Shown here one piece after another: positions 51,008-60,800 of a DNA stretch of 64,000 bases. Both the position numbers and the translations under genes were made by a program. The notes under the pieces were generated by a model. That model was given only the letters and a program-made list of their open reading frames with translations. It ran no database searches and had not been told where the DNA came from. Source of the DNA: Paenibacillus sp. HWE-109 (GTDB lineage: Bacteria; Bacillota; Bacilli; Paenibacillales; NBRC-103111); assembly GCF_022163125.1 (NCBI RefSeq), contig NZ_CP091881.1, positions 6,634,001 to 6,698,000 of the forward strand. The letters are read 5' to 3'. Position 1 is the stretch's first letter, and every line of letters starts with the position of its first letter.

Positions 51008-52060
51008 GTGGATAAAGTAGATCATACAGCTTCGAATACGCTCATGCTCAACGCTAAGTTTCTCCTCATTTTGTTTGTGGTCATTGCGAATTGCATCGAA
51101 CCGCTCATTCAACAGAGCCCGGCTTTCCATTCCTTGTATCTGGCTATTTACACCTTTCATATTCCCATGTTTGTTATGGCAACCGGCTATTTCTCCAAAA
51201 GTTTCAAGCTCGACGTCCCGGGTATCCAAAGTCTGCAAATTATTTTCTACCATTACCTGATCTTCCAAAGCCTTTACTCCCTGCTCGATGCACTGGCTTT
51301 CCATGCGCCGGGTGTACGCTATTCTTTCTTTATTCCCTATTCCTTATTATGGTTTTTATTCAGCCATTTTTGTTGGCGGCTGCTCCTGCTGCTCTTTACC
51401 AAATTGAAGCACCCTCTCGCAATTTCTATCGTTCTCGGGATCCTTGCCGGCTATGCCCCGTTTACCGGGACGATGCTCAGCTTCTCAAGGACGCTAGTCT
51501 TCTTCCCCTTCTTCCTGGCTGGTTACTATTTTCAATTGGACAGGGTGCCTATGCTGATTATTCGTCTGAATAAATGGTTCAGCGCCATCGGTCTGTTGGG
51601 TATTCTGGTCCTTCTGAATGTCACAACGCTTGACCCCAAATGGTTATACAGCAGCTTTACTTATACCGAGCTAGGTACCTTACATTGGTATACAGGCGGG
51701 TACCGCTTGGGAATTTATGTTCTGGAAATTGTCGCATCATTTTGCTTTCTGAGTTTCGTTCCACGCACACCATCTATCCTGACCGAATGGGGCAAATACA
51801 CGGTATACGTGTTTTTACTCCACGCCTTTATTACGAAAACAGCCATTTCTCTGGGACTCTTCTCCCATGTTCATACAGCTGCACAGATGGCCCTTGTCTT
51901 ACTGCTCGCCGCTGCGATGACTTGGCTGCTGTTGCAAGGATGGGTTCGCCGTTTCAGTCAACCGCTGATTGAACCCCATTTATCTTTCTGGAAACGAGGA
52001 GCTATTCGAGCAAATACGCAACCTCCATTGCCTGATTCACCAAACTCGCCAATGAAGTAA
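51008..52060 (+). CDS. Membrane acyltransferase (acyltransferase 3 family)
   Basis: 350 residues from the GTG after GGAGGTAATAGTT (VDKVDHTAS). About ten membrane helices; first helix LNAKFLLILFVVIANCIEPL and FHIPMFVMATGYFSK are in the place of the catalytic/His region of the family (O-acetylation of surface sugars). No SGNH domain. Upstream frame to 50927 has no ribosome site. Target glycan unknown. Confidence 0.82.
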   Translation: MDKVDHTASNTLMLNAKFLLILFVVIANCIEPLIQQSPAFHSLYLAIYTFHIPMFVMATGYFSKSFKLDVPGIQSLQIIFYHYLIFQSLYSLLDALAFHAPGVRYSFFIPYSLLWFLFSHFCWRLLLLLFTKLKHPLAISIVLGILAGYAPFTGTMLSFSRTLVFFPFFLAGYYFQLDRVPMLIIRLNKWFSAIGLLGILVLLNVTTLDPKWLYSSFTYTELGTLHWYTGGYRLGIYVLEIVASFCFLSFVPRTPSILTEWGKYTVYVFLLHAFITKTAISLGLFSHVHTAAQMALVLLLAAAMTWLLLQGWVRRFSQPLIEPHLSFWKRGAIRANTQPPLPDSPNSPMK

Positions 52061-52162
52061 AAATAATGCTACGAATAATCAAAATAAAGATAAGGAAAGA
52101 TGTCCATTTTCACTATACTTATGGAAGGTTCATTAAGCCTAGGAATGATAGGGGGATACGAC

Positions 52163-52945
52163 ATGGATTTGGGATTGGCAGGAAAAGTAGCTCTGATTAC
52201 CGGCGGAAGCAAGGGGATCGGATTAGTGACCGCGATAACGCTAGCGTCTGAAGGCGCCCATATCGCCATTTGTGCTCGCAATGAGGATGACCTGCGAAGC
52301 GCTGCAGCGAAGATCGTAGAGAAAACCGGCGCGAAGGTTCACTATATTCAAGCCAACGTTTCATCCGAGGAAGATTGCCAAAGGGCTGTTGCGGAAACCG
52401 TGGAGCGCTTCGGGCGATTGGATATTTTGATCAATAATGCCGGCACTTTCGCCGCCAGCCCTTTCGAGCAAGCTACACACGAGGTGTGGACGCAGGATCT
52501 CGACTTGAAATTGTTCGGTGCTATTCATTGTTCCAAAGCTGCGCTGCCTTACTTAAAGGAGTCAGGCAAAGGAGCGATTGTGAACATGTCCACATCCTCC
52601 GCCAAAACCCCTGCCGCATCATCGCTGCCCACTTCGGTCAGCCGTGCCGCAGGCCTGGCGCTAACCAAGGCGATGAGCCAGGATTTGGCCGCCAGCCATA
52701 TTCGCGTGAATGCCGTCTGCGTAGGATTAATACAAAGCGATCAAATCGAGAGAAGCTGGAAAAACCAGCATCCTGAACTGACCTGGGAGCAGTTCTCGCA
52801 GCTTCCCCATCATCAGATCCCATTGGGACGCATCGGTTATACGCAAGAGGCCGCCAACGTCATCGCGTTTCTCGTATCCGATGCCGCTTCCTATGTGACC
52901 GGCACCTCGGTGAATGTCGATGGCGGAAAAGGTGCAACGCTGTAG
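52163..52945 (+). CDS. SDR family oxidoreductase
   Basis: 260 residues from MDLGLAGKVALITGG; GGGGG lies 8 nt before. TGGSKGIG cofactor motif, CARNEDDL (Arg after beta-2 suggests NADP), NNAGTF, catalytic Ser in MSTSSAK and the C-terminal VTGTSVNVDGGKGATL. The usual YxxxK reads SLPTSVSRAA, so catalytic Tyr and Lys are replaced: it may be inactive or use a different mechanism. Confidence 0.82.
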   Translation: MDLGLAGKVALITGGSKGIGLVTAITLASEGAHIAICARNEDDLRSAAAKIVEKTGAKVHYIQANVSSEEDCQRAVAETVERFGRLDILINNAGTFAASPFEQATHEVWTQDLDLKLFGAIHCSKAALPYLKESGKGAIVNMSTSSAKTPAASSLPTSVSRAAGLALTKAMSQDLAASHIRVNAVCVGLIQSDQIERSWKNQHPELTWEQFSQLPHHQIPLGRIGYTQEAANVIAFLVSDAASYVTGTSVNVDGGKGATL

Positions 52946-52973
52946 GCTTTTGAAAACCCTCCACCTGAGGTCA

Positions 52974-53049
52974 TGAAGTGCACCCCTTAGAATAGACATT
53001 GGAAAAACCCTTGGGTTAAACCGATGAAAGTTCTAGGGGGTGCACTTCA
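52974..53049. mobile_element. 76-bp mini-element with IS3-like ends
   Basis: Begins TGAAGTGCACCCCTTAGAA and ends with the complement TTCTAGGGGGTGCACTTCA, arms of ~18 bp with one insertion. TG...GCACCCC...AGA is typical of the ends of IS150-group IS3 elements. No transposase, no clear target-site duplication. Either a MITE or two ends left after deletion. Confidence 0.6.
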
Positions 53050-53144
53050 CATTGTAGATGGCCTCGCCGCAGGCCTTTAAAAGAGATGAACTTTTGGAGT
53101 GATCGAGGAGTTATTGTAGCTGCGTCGCACAGAAATAAGGATAA

Positions 53145-53321
53145 GGGAACTACAGTGCGCTATTCTAGCCAAAAGTGTCAATATGGCGAGGTTGAGGGAA
53201 CTACAGTCCGCTATTTTGCTGTTTTCTGGGAAATTCAGCGCTTTTTCCGGAAATAAGACCCTGTAGTTCCGCCTCGCCTTATAAAATCCACCATTTACCT
53301 AAATAACGTCCTACAGTTCCC
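53145..53321 (-). repeat. Dispersed structured repeat, copy B (inverted)
   Basis: ~177 bp with the same block order as copies A and C, but on the other strand: GGAACTACAG (53147), GGAACTACAG (53197), CTGTAGTTCC (53261) and CTACAGTTCC (53311). Shares AAATTCAGCGCTTTTTCCGG, AATAAGACCCTGTAG and ATTTACCTAAATA. Confidence 0.85.
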
Positions 53322-53403
53322 TTAATCTAGGATTTATCTATTTTAAGAGGTTCATCACTTAGGGCAACGAAGCCGCTTTTTACCCCTAAGTTTTCCCAAT
53401 TTC

Positions 53404-53481
53404 TTGCCCCTAACGCATTTCACTCACTCTTGCCCCTAACGCATTTCTCTCACTCTTGCCCCTGAAGCGTTTCCCAACTGA
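53404..53481. repeat. 26-bp tandem repeat
   Basis: Three copies of TTGCCCCTAACGCATTTC followed by ACTCACTC, starting at 53404, 53430 and 53456. The third is partly diverged (GAAGCG). With the mini-element and copy B, this fills the 561-bp gap between the SDR and ThuA genes. Confidence 0.85.
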
Positions 53482-53506
53482 CTTTCGCCGCCGCCCTTCC
53501 CGAGCG

Positions 53507-54154
53507 CTAAGGCTGCTTTCGCAAAGCCCATTGACCAGCCTGAAGAATCAACTTCCGGTACGTCGGGTGCTTGAATGATTCCACATGGTGCCCAGGCATG
53601 AGATAAACAACTCGACCCAGACCGTACTCATGCGCCCAGGCAGCAGGCCACTTCTTGCCCTCATGCGTATATTCGAGCAGCACGGTCTTCTCTGACAACG
53701 GATCCATGTCGTAACGGTAAGGCTCCTCATCCATGCAGAAGGACTCAATCCCCTGCGTAATTTCGTGCTCGGCAGAGGTAAGATGGAAATCTAAGGATGT
53801 ATAGGGAGGATGTCCTGTAAATTTGGCGCCTATCAATTGACTCAGCTCATATCTCGCTTGCAGCGATACTCCATTATGTATAACAAGCAGCCCGCCGCCG
53901 CCGCTTACGTAGGCTAATACGCCTGCTACTTGCTCTGGCGTCACCTGAATCTTCCAACTATCGGTATAGGAAATGAATAGATCGAACGCTTTCAGCTGTT
54001 CAACCGTTAGCTTCTCCCGGTCCTCCGATATTTCCACATCGATATGATCCTGGAACACATCCGTTATGTCATCAGCCACCGCTTGAAGTGGATGATATTT
54101 GGCGTTTGTGATGTCCCCCAGCAATAAAGCTTTTTGGTTGTTGTTCATATGCAT
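53507..54154 (-). CDS. ThuA domain protein
   Basis: 215 residues of the class I glutamine amidotransferase-like ThuA family (trehalose utilisation type): KALLLGDITNAKYHPL, GGGGLLVIHNGVSL, GHPPYTSLDFHL and YLMPGHHVESFKHPTYRKLIL. ThuA-like proteins are common in sugar catabolic loci; activity is not well defined. AAGGGG precedes ATG. Last gene of the second sugar locus. Confidence 0.85.
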   Translation of the reverse strand: MHMNNNQKALLLGDITNAKYHPLQAVADDITDVFQDHIDVEISEDREKLTVEQLKAFDLFISYTDSWKIQVTPEQVAGVLAYVSGGGGLLVIHNGVSLQARYELSQLIGAKFTGHPPYTSLDFHLTSAEHEITQGIESFCMDEEPYRYDMDPLSEKTVLLEYTHEGKKWPAAWAHEYGLGRVVYLMPGHHVESFKHPTYRKLILQAGQWALRKQP

Positions 54155-54174
54155 ACAAGCCCCTTTCGATCTGC

Positions 54175-54900
54175 TTACCAGCTCATTTCCTCTGCCTTGT
54201 AATCAAGGAAAGCCGGGTGCGTTAGTACTTCTTTGTTTTTTTGATACTGCAACAGCGTTTCTACGATCTGTGAAGCCGCTTCTTCCGCTGCGACATCGGC
54301 TGAATCGTTTAATTTCCCACTCATGTACGTCTTCATCCAGCCTGGGTGAATGACAAGAACGCGTCCGCCTTTATGCTTCAATTGATTATGAACAATATTA
54401 GATTGGATGTTTAATGCCGCCTTCGACATGCAGTAACCATACCAACTCTCCCGCCACGTTTGATTAATCTGTCCAGCTTCGGAGGAAATGTTAACGATCA
54501 GCTTGTCTTCCCCGTTCATCAACAGGGATATGATCGCATTCGTCACACGCAGCGGACCCAATGCATTCACATTGTACAGCCCCATTACCGCATTGAAATC
54601 GATCTCGCTAAAAATCTCATCGTCCTTGCCGCTGGCGATACCCGCATTATTAATAACGAGATCCAGCTTGCTCGTATACCCAGAGATCTTGATCGCGGCT
54701 TGCCTGACGCTCTCGTCATCCGATACGTCCAAATCAATCGCGATTAGCCTTCCGTCATAGGCATAAACCGCTTTGTCGAGCTGGACCCAATCGCGCAAAA
54801 ATCGTCCAGCGAACACGGTGTATCCCCTTTTCAACAGCTGAACCGCCAACTCATACCCCAACCCCCGGTCCGCGCCGGTTACAAATGCATATTTTGTCAT
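54175..54900 (-). CDS. SDR family oxidoreductase
   Basis: 241 residues from MTKYAFVTGADRG, GGGGTGG 7 nt before. TGADRGLG, NNAGIASGK, catalytic Tyr-Lys in YGYCMSKAAL and HPGWMKTYM. Resembles the sniffer/CsgA-type subgroup without a C-terminal glycine-rich VDGG. Confidence 0.86.
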   Translation of the reverse strand: MTKYAFVTGADRGLGYELAVQLLKRGYTVFAGRFLRDWVQLDKAVYAYDGRLIAIDLDVSDDESVRQAAIKISGYTSKLDLVINNAGIASGKDDEIFSEIDFNAVMGLYNVNALGPLRVTNAIISLLMNGEDKLIVNISSEAGQINQTWRESWYGYCMSKAALNIQSNIVHNQLKHKGGRVLVIHPGWMKTYMSGKLNDSADVAAEEAASQIVETLLQYQKNKEVLTHPAFLDYKAEEMSW

Positions 54901-54925
54901 GGTTAGTCCACCCCACATTCCTTAT

Positions 54926-56554
54926 CTACACTTTGACACTAGTAAATGATTTCAGCTTCCTGTATTCAACAGGGGTCAGCCCGTTATATGACTTAAATAT
55001 TTTGATAAAATAGCTCTGGCTGTCATATCCCAGCAGCTCGCAAATTTTACACATAGGCTCATTGGTCATATCCAGCAGTTCCTTCGCTCTTTCCATTTTC
55101 ATTCGCGTTACATACTCAATAAAGGTTTCCCCGGTTTCCTTCTTGAACAGACGGCTGAAGTAGCTGGAATTCAGAAACAGATGCTCGGCCACTTCCTCCA
55201 GAGAAATGCGCTTATCCAAATTCATAGACACATATTGCAAGGCATTCAGCACGGACAGACGCTTGCTCTGGTCCATAATCTCCCCTGTCACGGATATGGC
55301 GGAGTGGAAGTAATCGATAAGCCAATGCTCCAATTCCGTCATGGTATCGATCTCCAGGATATCCTTGTGCATCACATCAACGGAATACGTGGATCGGAAA
55401 TGCTGCAAAGACTCCAATTTCAGTTTCAAATCCAGCAGCAGCTTCAATACCCAATCCTTCACCATCTCCGGTGGACAGGTTTGCTCTTTGAATACGTTCA
55501 TCCAGCGCTTAACGGTTGGCAGCAAGGACGCTTCTTGTTTATCGACCAGAATGTCCCTGAACTCTTCATTGGCTTTATCGTAGTAAGAGAATACATAAGC
55601 TGGGACAAGTTCCCGCTCCTGTTGTCTGGCAATCTCCCCTTCGCCTAAATAGAAGCGCTGCGCCGTGCTGCCCAGCAGCCCTCTAAGGCCCAGCTTCAGC
55701 TCTTCGGGGGTGGTGCTTATCGTTCCAATCAAGTAAGTCATCGTTATTTTCAAGAAACGGCGCAGTGCTCCTTGTATCAAAAGAATCGTCCGCTTTGTTT
55801 GCTCATACGGATTCACCTTAAGACCTGGCGGATACAGAAACAGCATAAAGGATTCTTTGGCATCATAGCTGGCATGAATCGCCCCGGAACGCTCTTTGTC
55901 CAAGACCTCCCGAATCACATTGTTGACAGCAAAGCGTAAAATATCGTTGGATACGAATCGCTGCGCAACGCTTCGGTAGTTGCTGATGAAGCCCATGACC
56001 GGCAGGCATACTTGCCCCTGAAAGCTTAAACCGAAGGCTTTGGCTTCCACCTGCCATTTGGCAGCATCCAGAATAGGCTCATGGATTGTGCTGCGAATAA
56101 ACTTCTCCTTCATCATCTCTTTGCTGCGATCAACCAGATCAAGCAGATGTGTGTGAAGCTGATCGTGCTGCTGCTCTTGGTCCAGCTTCTCCTTGAACTG
56201 CAATAGCAGCTTCTCCAAATCTGCCGGATTCAGCGTATCCTTGAGCAGGTAATCCTGAACATTCAGCTTCATAGCCTGCTGCGCATAATGAAATTCACTA
56301 TGGCAGGACAGAATAGCGACCCGAATATCCGGCTTCCGCTGCTGCAGCTCACGAATGAGGTCCAGACCGTTCATCTTGGGCATGCCAATATCCGTAATGA
56401 TAATATCCGGCATGTCCTCATCGCATGCTTCCAGCGCGCTCATCCCATTCTCATGAACACTGGTCAACTGCAAATCGAGGCGTTCCCAGGCAATGGCTTC
56501 CGATAATAATTCAAGAACAGGATAGTCATCATCCACCAACATCACTTTATACAT
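54926..56554 (-). CDS. YesN-type response regulator (receiver + AraC HTH)
   Basis: 542 residues: receiver with D8/D9/D10 pocket and D55 (IIITDIGMP), long linker, and AraC helix-turn-helix ending YDSQSYFIKIFKSYNGLTPVEYRKL. Starts inside the kinase gene (8-nt overlap), so it is co-translated with it. Expected to control the binding-protein/permease genes next to it. Confidence 0.93.
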   Translation of the reverse strand: MYKVMLVDDDYPVLELLSEAIAWERLDLQLTSVHENGMSALEACDEDMPDIIITDIGMPKMNGLDLIRELQQRKPDIRVAILSCHSEFHYAQQAMKLNVQDYLLKDTLNPADLEKLLLQFKEKLDQEQQHDQLHTHLLDLVDRSKEMMKEKFIRSTIHEPILDAAKWQVEAKAFGLSFQGQVCLPVMGFISNYRSVAQRFVSNDILRFAVNNVIREVLDKERSGAIHASYDAKESFMLFLYPPGLKVNPYEQTKRTILLIQGALRRFLKITMTYLIGTISTTPEELKLGLRGLLGSTAQRFYLGEGEIARQQERELVPAYVFSYYDKANEEFRDILVDKQEASLLPTVKRWMNVFKEQTCPPEMVKDWVLKLLLDLKLKLESLQHFRSTYSVDVMHKDILEIDTMTELEHWLIDYFHSAISVTGEIMDQSKRLSVLNALQYVSMNLDKRISLEEVAEHLFLNSSYFSRLFKKETGETFIEYVTRMKMERAKELLDMTNEPMCKICELLGYDSQSYFIKIFKSYNGLTPVEYRKLKSFTSVKV

Positions 56555-58370
56555 CGCTGCGCCCCTCCAATTCCCTAGGAAAAAGCATCGTTACCCAGCT
56601 TCCTTTTCCGCGTTCACTGTCGATCTTCATTTCGAAAGCATCACCAAAGGTCAGCTTCATCCGTTCCCATACATTAGGCAGACCTACGCTGGAGAAGCGG
56701 TATACATCCTCTCCCTCCGCCGTGTCCAAGCCTTTGCCAGTCAGCACAGTATGGCGAAGCGAGGCTAATACGTGGGGCTCCATGCCTTCCCCATTATCCT
56801 CAACAATCACGACGAATTGGCGTTCATTGACAACTGCCTTCAACGTAATCGTTCCAGCGCATTGGTTCAGCCCGTGAATAAGTGCATTTTCGATAATCGG
56901 CTGTAAAAAGAATCTCGGCACCTTCTGAAAAAGCACATCCGGCGACACATCCACTTCAAGATTCACCTTTTCCTTTTGCCGCATATCCATTAATTGCACG
57001 TACTCCTTGATGGTCTCCACTTCCTCGTGAAAGTAGATCAAATCTTGATCCTGAGAGATCGTCATTCTCAGCAGCTTGGAGAGTGAGCTTATCATTTGCG
57101 CGCTTTCCACATCCCCTTTCCGCAGCACCTTCATTCGAATCGAATTCAGGACATTAAACAAGAAATGCGGATTGATCTGCACCTGCAGCATAGCCAGTTC
57201 TGCCTTGCGCTTGCGCGTCTGGGTGACTGTAATTTCAGCAATCATATATTTGATGTGATCGAGCATTTGATCGAAGGACATGCCGAGAATTCCGATTTCA
57301 TCCTTGCCCCGGATAAAGGAGCGAACCTCCAGATTGCCTCGCCGTACCGTTGCCGCCACCCTGCCAAGATGCGCCAGCGGTTTTGTAAAGGCTTGCAGGA
57401 GATACAGCAGCAGCAATAAAAAGACAAGAAATGAAATGACTTGATACATAAATACTTTCTTAAAAATAGAATCGATTTTGAAAATCGCTTTTTTATAAGG
57501 AATTAATGACACAAGCTTCCAATCCGTAACGCTTAGCGGGAGCGTAGTCAGCAAGTAATCTTCATTCTCAATACGAATGATATCCGAAGCGTGTTCGGCT
57601 GCTTGCTTCACATAGGGAAATTTCAATCCAACGTGTTCGCTGTTCCTTTGGGAAAGGATGGTATCCGACTCATCCAGCAGCAAGGTTCCCTGATCTGAAG
57701 CAATTCGGTTAAAAATTTGGTTCACCTGATTTTCCATGATGGTGACAATGACATAGCCGTAAATATCGAGCCCCTCGCCTCGCAATGTGCGGGCTACAGA
57801 GATTTGGTGGGCATTCTTCAATGATTTTTCCGTTGAAAACACGGTTGGTGCCGTCCCCACCCAGTAGGACTGAATCCCGCTCAAATCTTTCAACTTACCG
57901 AACCACGGCTCTTCAAAGGTTTGCATCGGATCATACTCATACAGCGGGTAATTCGTATAATACGTCCCGTTTTTCAATAAAATCGTCACATAGCTTTTCT
58001 CGCCTGTGAAAGTAATATTCGTGATTTTGCTGGTTATTTTATACCTGTCTGCAAATCTCCGGTATTCAATATCGTCTCCCTGATATCCCGTTCCTGAAAC
58101 TTCCTTCAAAATCGTATTAATTTCAGCATCCATTTGAATATAATTCGCAATATTCAGCATGTACTTGAGTAGATTCGTGACGTAGCCGTCTACCAGCTTT
58201 AGAGATTCCGCCGCATTGGATACCGCTTGTTCCTTAACGGCGTCCCGCGTTAAATAATTGTAGACCGACATCGTTATACAAGCCGGAATCAAGATGCAGA
58301 CAACAGATGCAATCATCAGTTTAAATCGAAGCGTTCGGGGTGGCATCATTCTAGCCAGCAACTTCCACAT
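56547..58370 (-). CDS. YesM-type sensor histidine kinase
   Basis: 607 residues from the ATG after GGGAGGAATCGCAG (MWKLLARMMPPR); the frame extends 8 codons upstream to a GTG. Two membrane helices (~20-42 and ~300-325) flank an extracytoplasmic dCache-like sensor; HAMP; then QINPHFLFNVLNSI (phospho-His) and DNGEGM. Pairs with the regulator at 54926. Confidence 0.93.
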   Translation of the reverse strand: MWKLLARMMPPRTLRFKLMIASVVCILIPACITMSVYNYLTRDAVKEQAVSNAAESLKLVDGYVTNLLKYMLNIANYIQMDAEINTILKEVSGTGYQGDDIEYRRFADRYKITSKITNITFTGEKSYVTILLKNGTYYTNYPLYEYDPMQTFEEPWFGKLKDLSGIQSYWVGTAPTVFSTEKSLKNAHQISVARTLRGEGLDIYGYVIVTIMENQVNQIFNRIASDQGTLLLDESDTILSQRNSEHVGLKFPYVKQAAEHASDIIRIENEDYLLTTLPLSVTDWKLVSLIPYKKAIFKIDSIFKKVFMYQVISFLVFLLLLLYLLQAFTKPLAHLGRVAATVRRGNLEVRSFIRGKDEIGILGMSFDQMLDHIKYMIAEITVTQTRKRKAELAMLQVQINPHFLFNVLNSIRMKVLRKGDVESAQMISSLSKLLRMTISQDQDLIYFHEEVETIKEYVQLMDMRQKEKVNLEVDVSPDVLFQKVPRFFLQPIIENALIHGLNQCAGTITLKAVVNERQFVVIVEDNGEGMEPHVLASLRHTVLTGKGLDTAEGEDVYRFSSVGLPNVWERMKLTFGDAFEMKIDSERGKGSWVTMLFPRELEGRSDV

Positions 58371-58443
58371 CTGCGATTCCTCCCTTATTGACACCAGGAA
58401 GGGCTAGAATACGCCCCCTCCTACTTGCTTCTATTATAGCTTC

Positions 58444-59826
58444 TTATTTTTTATTGGCATCAATCAATTTTTGAACGCGATCTTTGGATTTTTTGATCAT
58501 CGTGTCTATATCTTGCTTGCCAAAAATCAACAATTCAAATTCCTCATTGATCGCTTTATTGATTTCTGCTTGATACGTCACAGGAGGAATTGATTTGGCT
58601 GATTTGTAACCCGTCATCACGTTCGTGATAGAGGCTTTATCCACCTTTTCCGGGTTCTTCGTTTTGCTCAGAATGACATCGACAATTTTCCCCATTTCCT
58701 CCGGCTTTACTTTGCTCCATGATGGGATTTGTTTGCCTTGTACGATTTGTCCTTCTGTCGTATACCAACGAATGAACTTATACGCTTCTTCCTTATGTTT
58801 GGAATTGGCCGCTATCGCCATGTAATCTGTGATATACGGCGCGTAGCCGCTAGGATCGCCAGGTGCATTTTTGGGATACGGTGCTACGGCAACGTTGAAG
58901 TTCAGCGGGAATTGCTCGGTACCGCCAAGCTCGCTAGTAAACCAGCTGCCCATCAGAACCATGCTTGTCGTTTGGTTGAAGAAGGCAGGACGATAGTGCA
59001 GTTTTTGCGATATCCTTTCGTCATACGGAGTTAAGGATTTATCTTCTTTCTCCATTTTGAGGTAAAGCTCAATCGTCTTTCTAAATAATGGACTATCGAG
59101 ATTGGAGGTGCCATCCGCTTTCAGGAACTCCATATTATCCGGTTGATTGCCTAACTGCAGCTTCATAAACTCCATGAATCCGCCGTCCGTCGGCCCGTGG
59201 AAGAAAGCCCCGTAACGCTTCGTTGTACCCTCGCCTTTGGTCAGTTTCTTGGCATATTCCCTGAACTCATCCCAAGTCCAATCCGTAGGCACTTTCAGTC
59301 CCGCTTGATCCAAATGGTCTTTGTTCAAGACAACATACCAAGGTGTAAGCTTCGTCGGAAGGGCGTAATACTTGCCGTTAAGCTGGGTATCTACCTTATA
59401 TTCTTCACTAACCTTAAAACCTTCTTTGGCAATAAACTCATCCATCGGCGCAGCAATCCCTAAGGCAACCCGCTTCGCAAAGCTGGCTGGGTCCGTCAGC
59501 ATCAACACATCCATCGTTTCCCCGGAGGAAGCGGCCAAATCGAGCTTCTTATTCGCCTCAGCCGTATCCCCTTTATCGCTAAGTTGAACCAGATCAATCT
59601 TAATATCGGGAAATTTCTTCTCAAAAGCCGGAATTGTTTCCTTCCAGTTATAGTTCGAGTCCATCCCGTGCGTCAAAAACCGAATCGTAACCGCATCCTT
59701 CGACTTCCCGCCAGACGGTGTGCTGTTCCCCTCATTGGACTGTGTTTTACTTCCGGTGGAACAACCGACAAGCAGACTTAGTGCCATAGTTCCTACAAGC
59801 AAAACCTTGAACACATTCTTTTTCAA
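58444..59826 (-). CDS. Sugar-binding lipoprotein of ABC transporter (family 1)
   Basis: 460 residues. Lipobox LVGC (Cys22), Ser/Gly-rich tether, then VTIRFLTHGMDSNYNWKETI and the family 1 binding fold. The two permeases lie upstream (59952, 60801), so here the binding protein is the last gene of the importer, and it has its own promoter with a cre site. Confidence 0.93.
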   Translation of the reverse strand: MKKNVFKVLLVGTMALSLLVGCSTGSKTQSNEGNSTPSGGKSKDAVTIRFLTHGMDSNYNWKETIPAFEKKFPDIKIDLVQLSDKGDTAEANKKLDLAASSGETMDVLMLTDPASFAKRVALGIAAPMDEFIAKEGFKVSEEYKVDTQLNGKYYALPTKLTPWYVVLNKDHLDQAGLKVPTDWTWDEFREYAKKLTKGEGTTKRYGAFFHGPTDGGFMEFMKLQLGNQPDNMEFLKADGTSNLDSPLFRKTIELYLKMEKEDKSLTPYDERISQKLHYRPAFFNQTTSMVLMGSWFTSELGGTEQFPLNFNVAVAPYPKNAPGDPSGYAPYITDYMAIAANSKHKEEAYKFIRWYTTEGQIVQGKQIPSWSKVKPEEMGKIVDVILSKTKNPEKVDKASITNVMTGYKSAKSIPPVTYQAEINKAINEEFELLIFGKQDIDTMIKKSKDRVQKLIDANKK

Positions 59827-59846
59827 GTGTACCCCTCCATGTTTTG

Positions 59847-59880
59847 TGATAGCGCTTCCACTACTTGCTCGATTATTGTA
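59847..59880 (-). promoter_or_regulatory. Promoter -10 and cre of the second binding-protein gene
   Basis: On the minus strand, -10 TACAAT (59880-59875) then GTGGAAGCGCTATCA (59861-59847), matching the cre consensus at 14 of 15 positions. The site covers about +8 to +22, a roadblock position. No good -35 is seen. Confidence 0.65.
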
Positions 59881-59951
59881 ACAAGATCTTCTGTTCCTTC
59901 TATAAAAGAGAATTGACTTTTTTACCGACTATTTTGACTTTATAACGCCAA

Positions 59952-60785
59952 CTACCCTTTCACGCCACCCATTGAGATGCCTTCAATAACACTTTTCTGC
60001 CCTATCAGGAAAACGATAAGCAGCGGGAAGATCGCTGAAACTGCGGCAGCCATAATGAGGGAATAGAATTCTCCGTTAATGCTTGAGAACTTCTGCATAG
60101 CGAGCTGAATCGTATACAACTTATCTGTTCGCAAGAAAATTAATGGATTCTGATAATCATTCCACGTCCAAATGAATCGCAGAATGGCATATGTGGCTAT
60201 AGCCGGTCGCACCAGGGGAAGCGCAATGCTTAAATAGATTCTGAAATGACCCGCGCCTTCCATTTTGGCCGATTCAATGTATTCGTTGTGGATGCCTATA
60301 AAAAACTGTCTCAACATAAACGTACCGAGCACACTAAAGCTATTAAGAATAATCAATCCCATATGGGTATCAAAAAAACCAGCGGAGCGGTATAAAATAA
60401 ACTGCGGAATAAGAATGGCCTGCCCAGGTACCATATAGGTGGCAAGTACGATCAGGAACAGCCACTTGCCTGCAGGAAATTGAACCTTAGAGAAGCCATA
60501 GGCGGCCAAACTGGAAACCGTGCAGGAGATCAGCGTCGTTAGTACACTAATTTTAATGGAATTCCAATAGTACGTATAGAAGGGATAATTACCAAACCAC
60601 ACCTCCTTGTAATTGCCCCAAGCATTCCAGTGGACAGGAATCCATTCAATAGGAAAATTAAATACATCCGCTTCAATCTTGAACGAGGCCGAAATCATCC
60701 AGAAAAAGGGCATTAGAAAAAGCAAGCTGAACAGAAACATGATGACAGTGAGCACTATTTTACGTAAATTCATGGCTGATTGCAC
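59952..60785 (-). CDS. Carbohydrate ABC transporter permease (MalG type)
   Basis: 277 residues, six helices, EAA loop YIESAKMEGAGHFRIYLSIALP, C-terminal GGVKG. GTG start with AGGAGG 8 nt before; an internal ATG lies four codons later. 15 bp after the MalF-type gene. Confidence 0.94.
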   Translation of the reverse strand: MQSAMNLRKIVLTVIMFLFSLLFLMPFFWMISASFKIEADVFNFPIEWIPVHWNAWGNYKEVWFGNYPFYTYYWNSIKISVLTTLISCTVSSLAAYGFSKVQFPAGKWLFLIVLATYMVPGQAILIPQFILYRSAGFFDTHMGLIILNSFSVLGTFMLRQFFIGIHNEYIESAKMEGAGHFRIYLSIALPLVRPAIATYAILRFIWTWNDYQNPLIFLRTDKLYTIQLAMQKFSSINGEFYSLIMAAAVSAIFPLLIVFLIGQKSVIEGISMGGVKG

Positions 60786-60800
60786 AAGGCTTCCTCCTTC

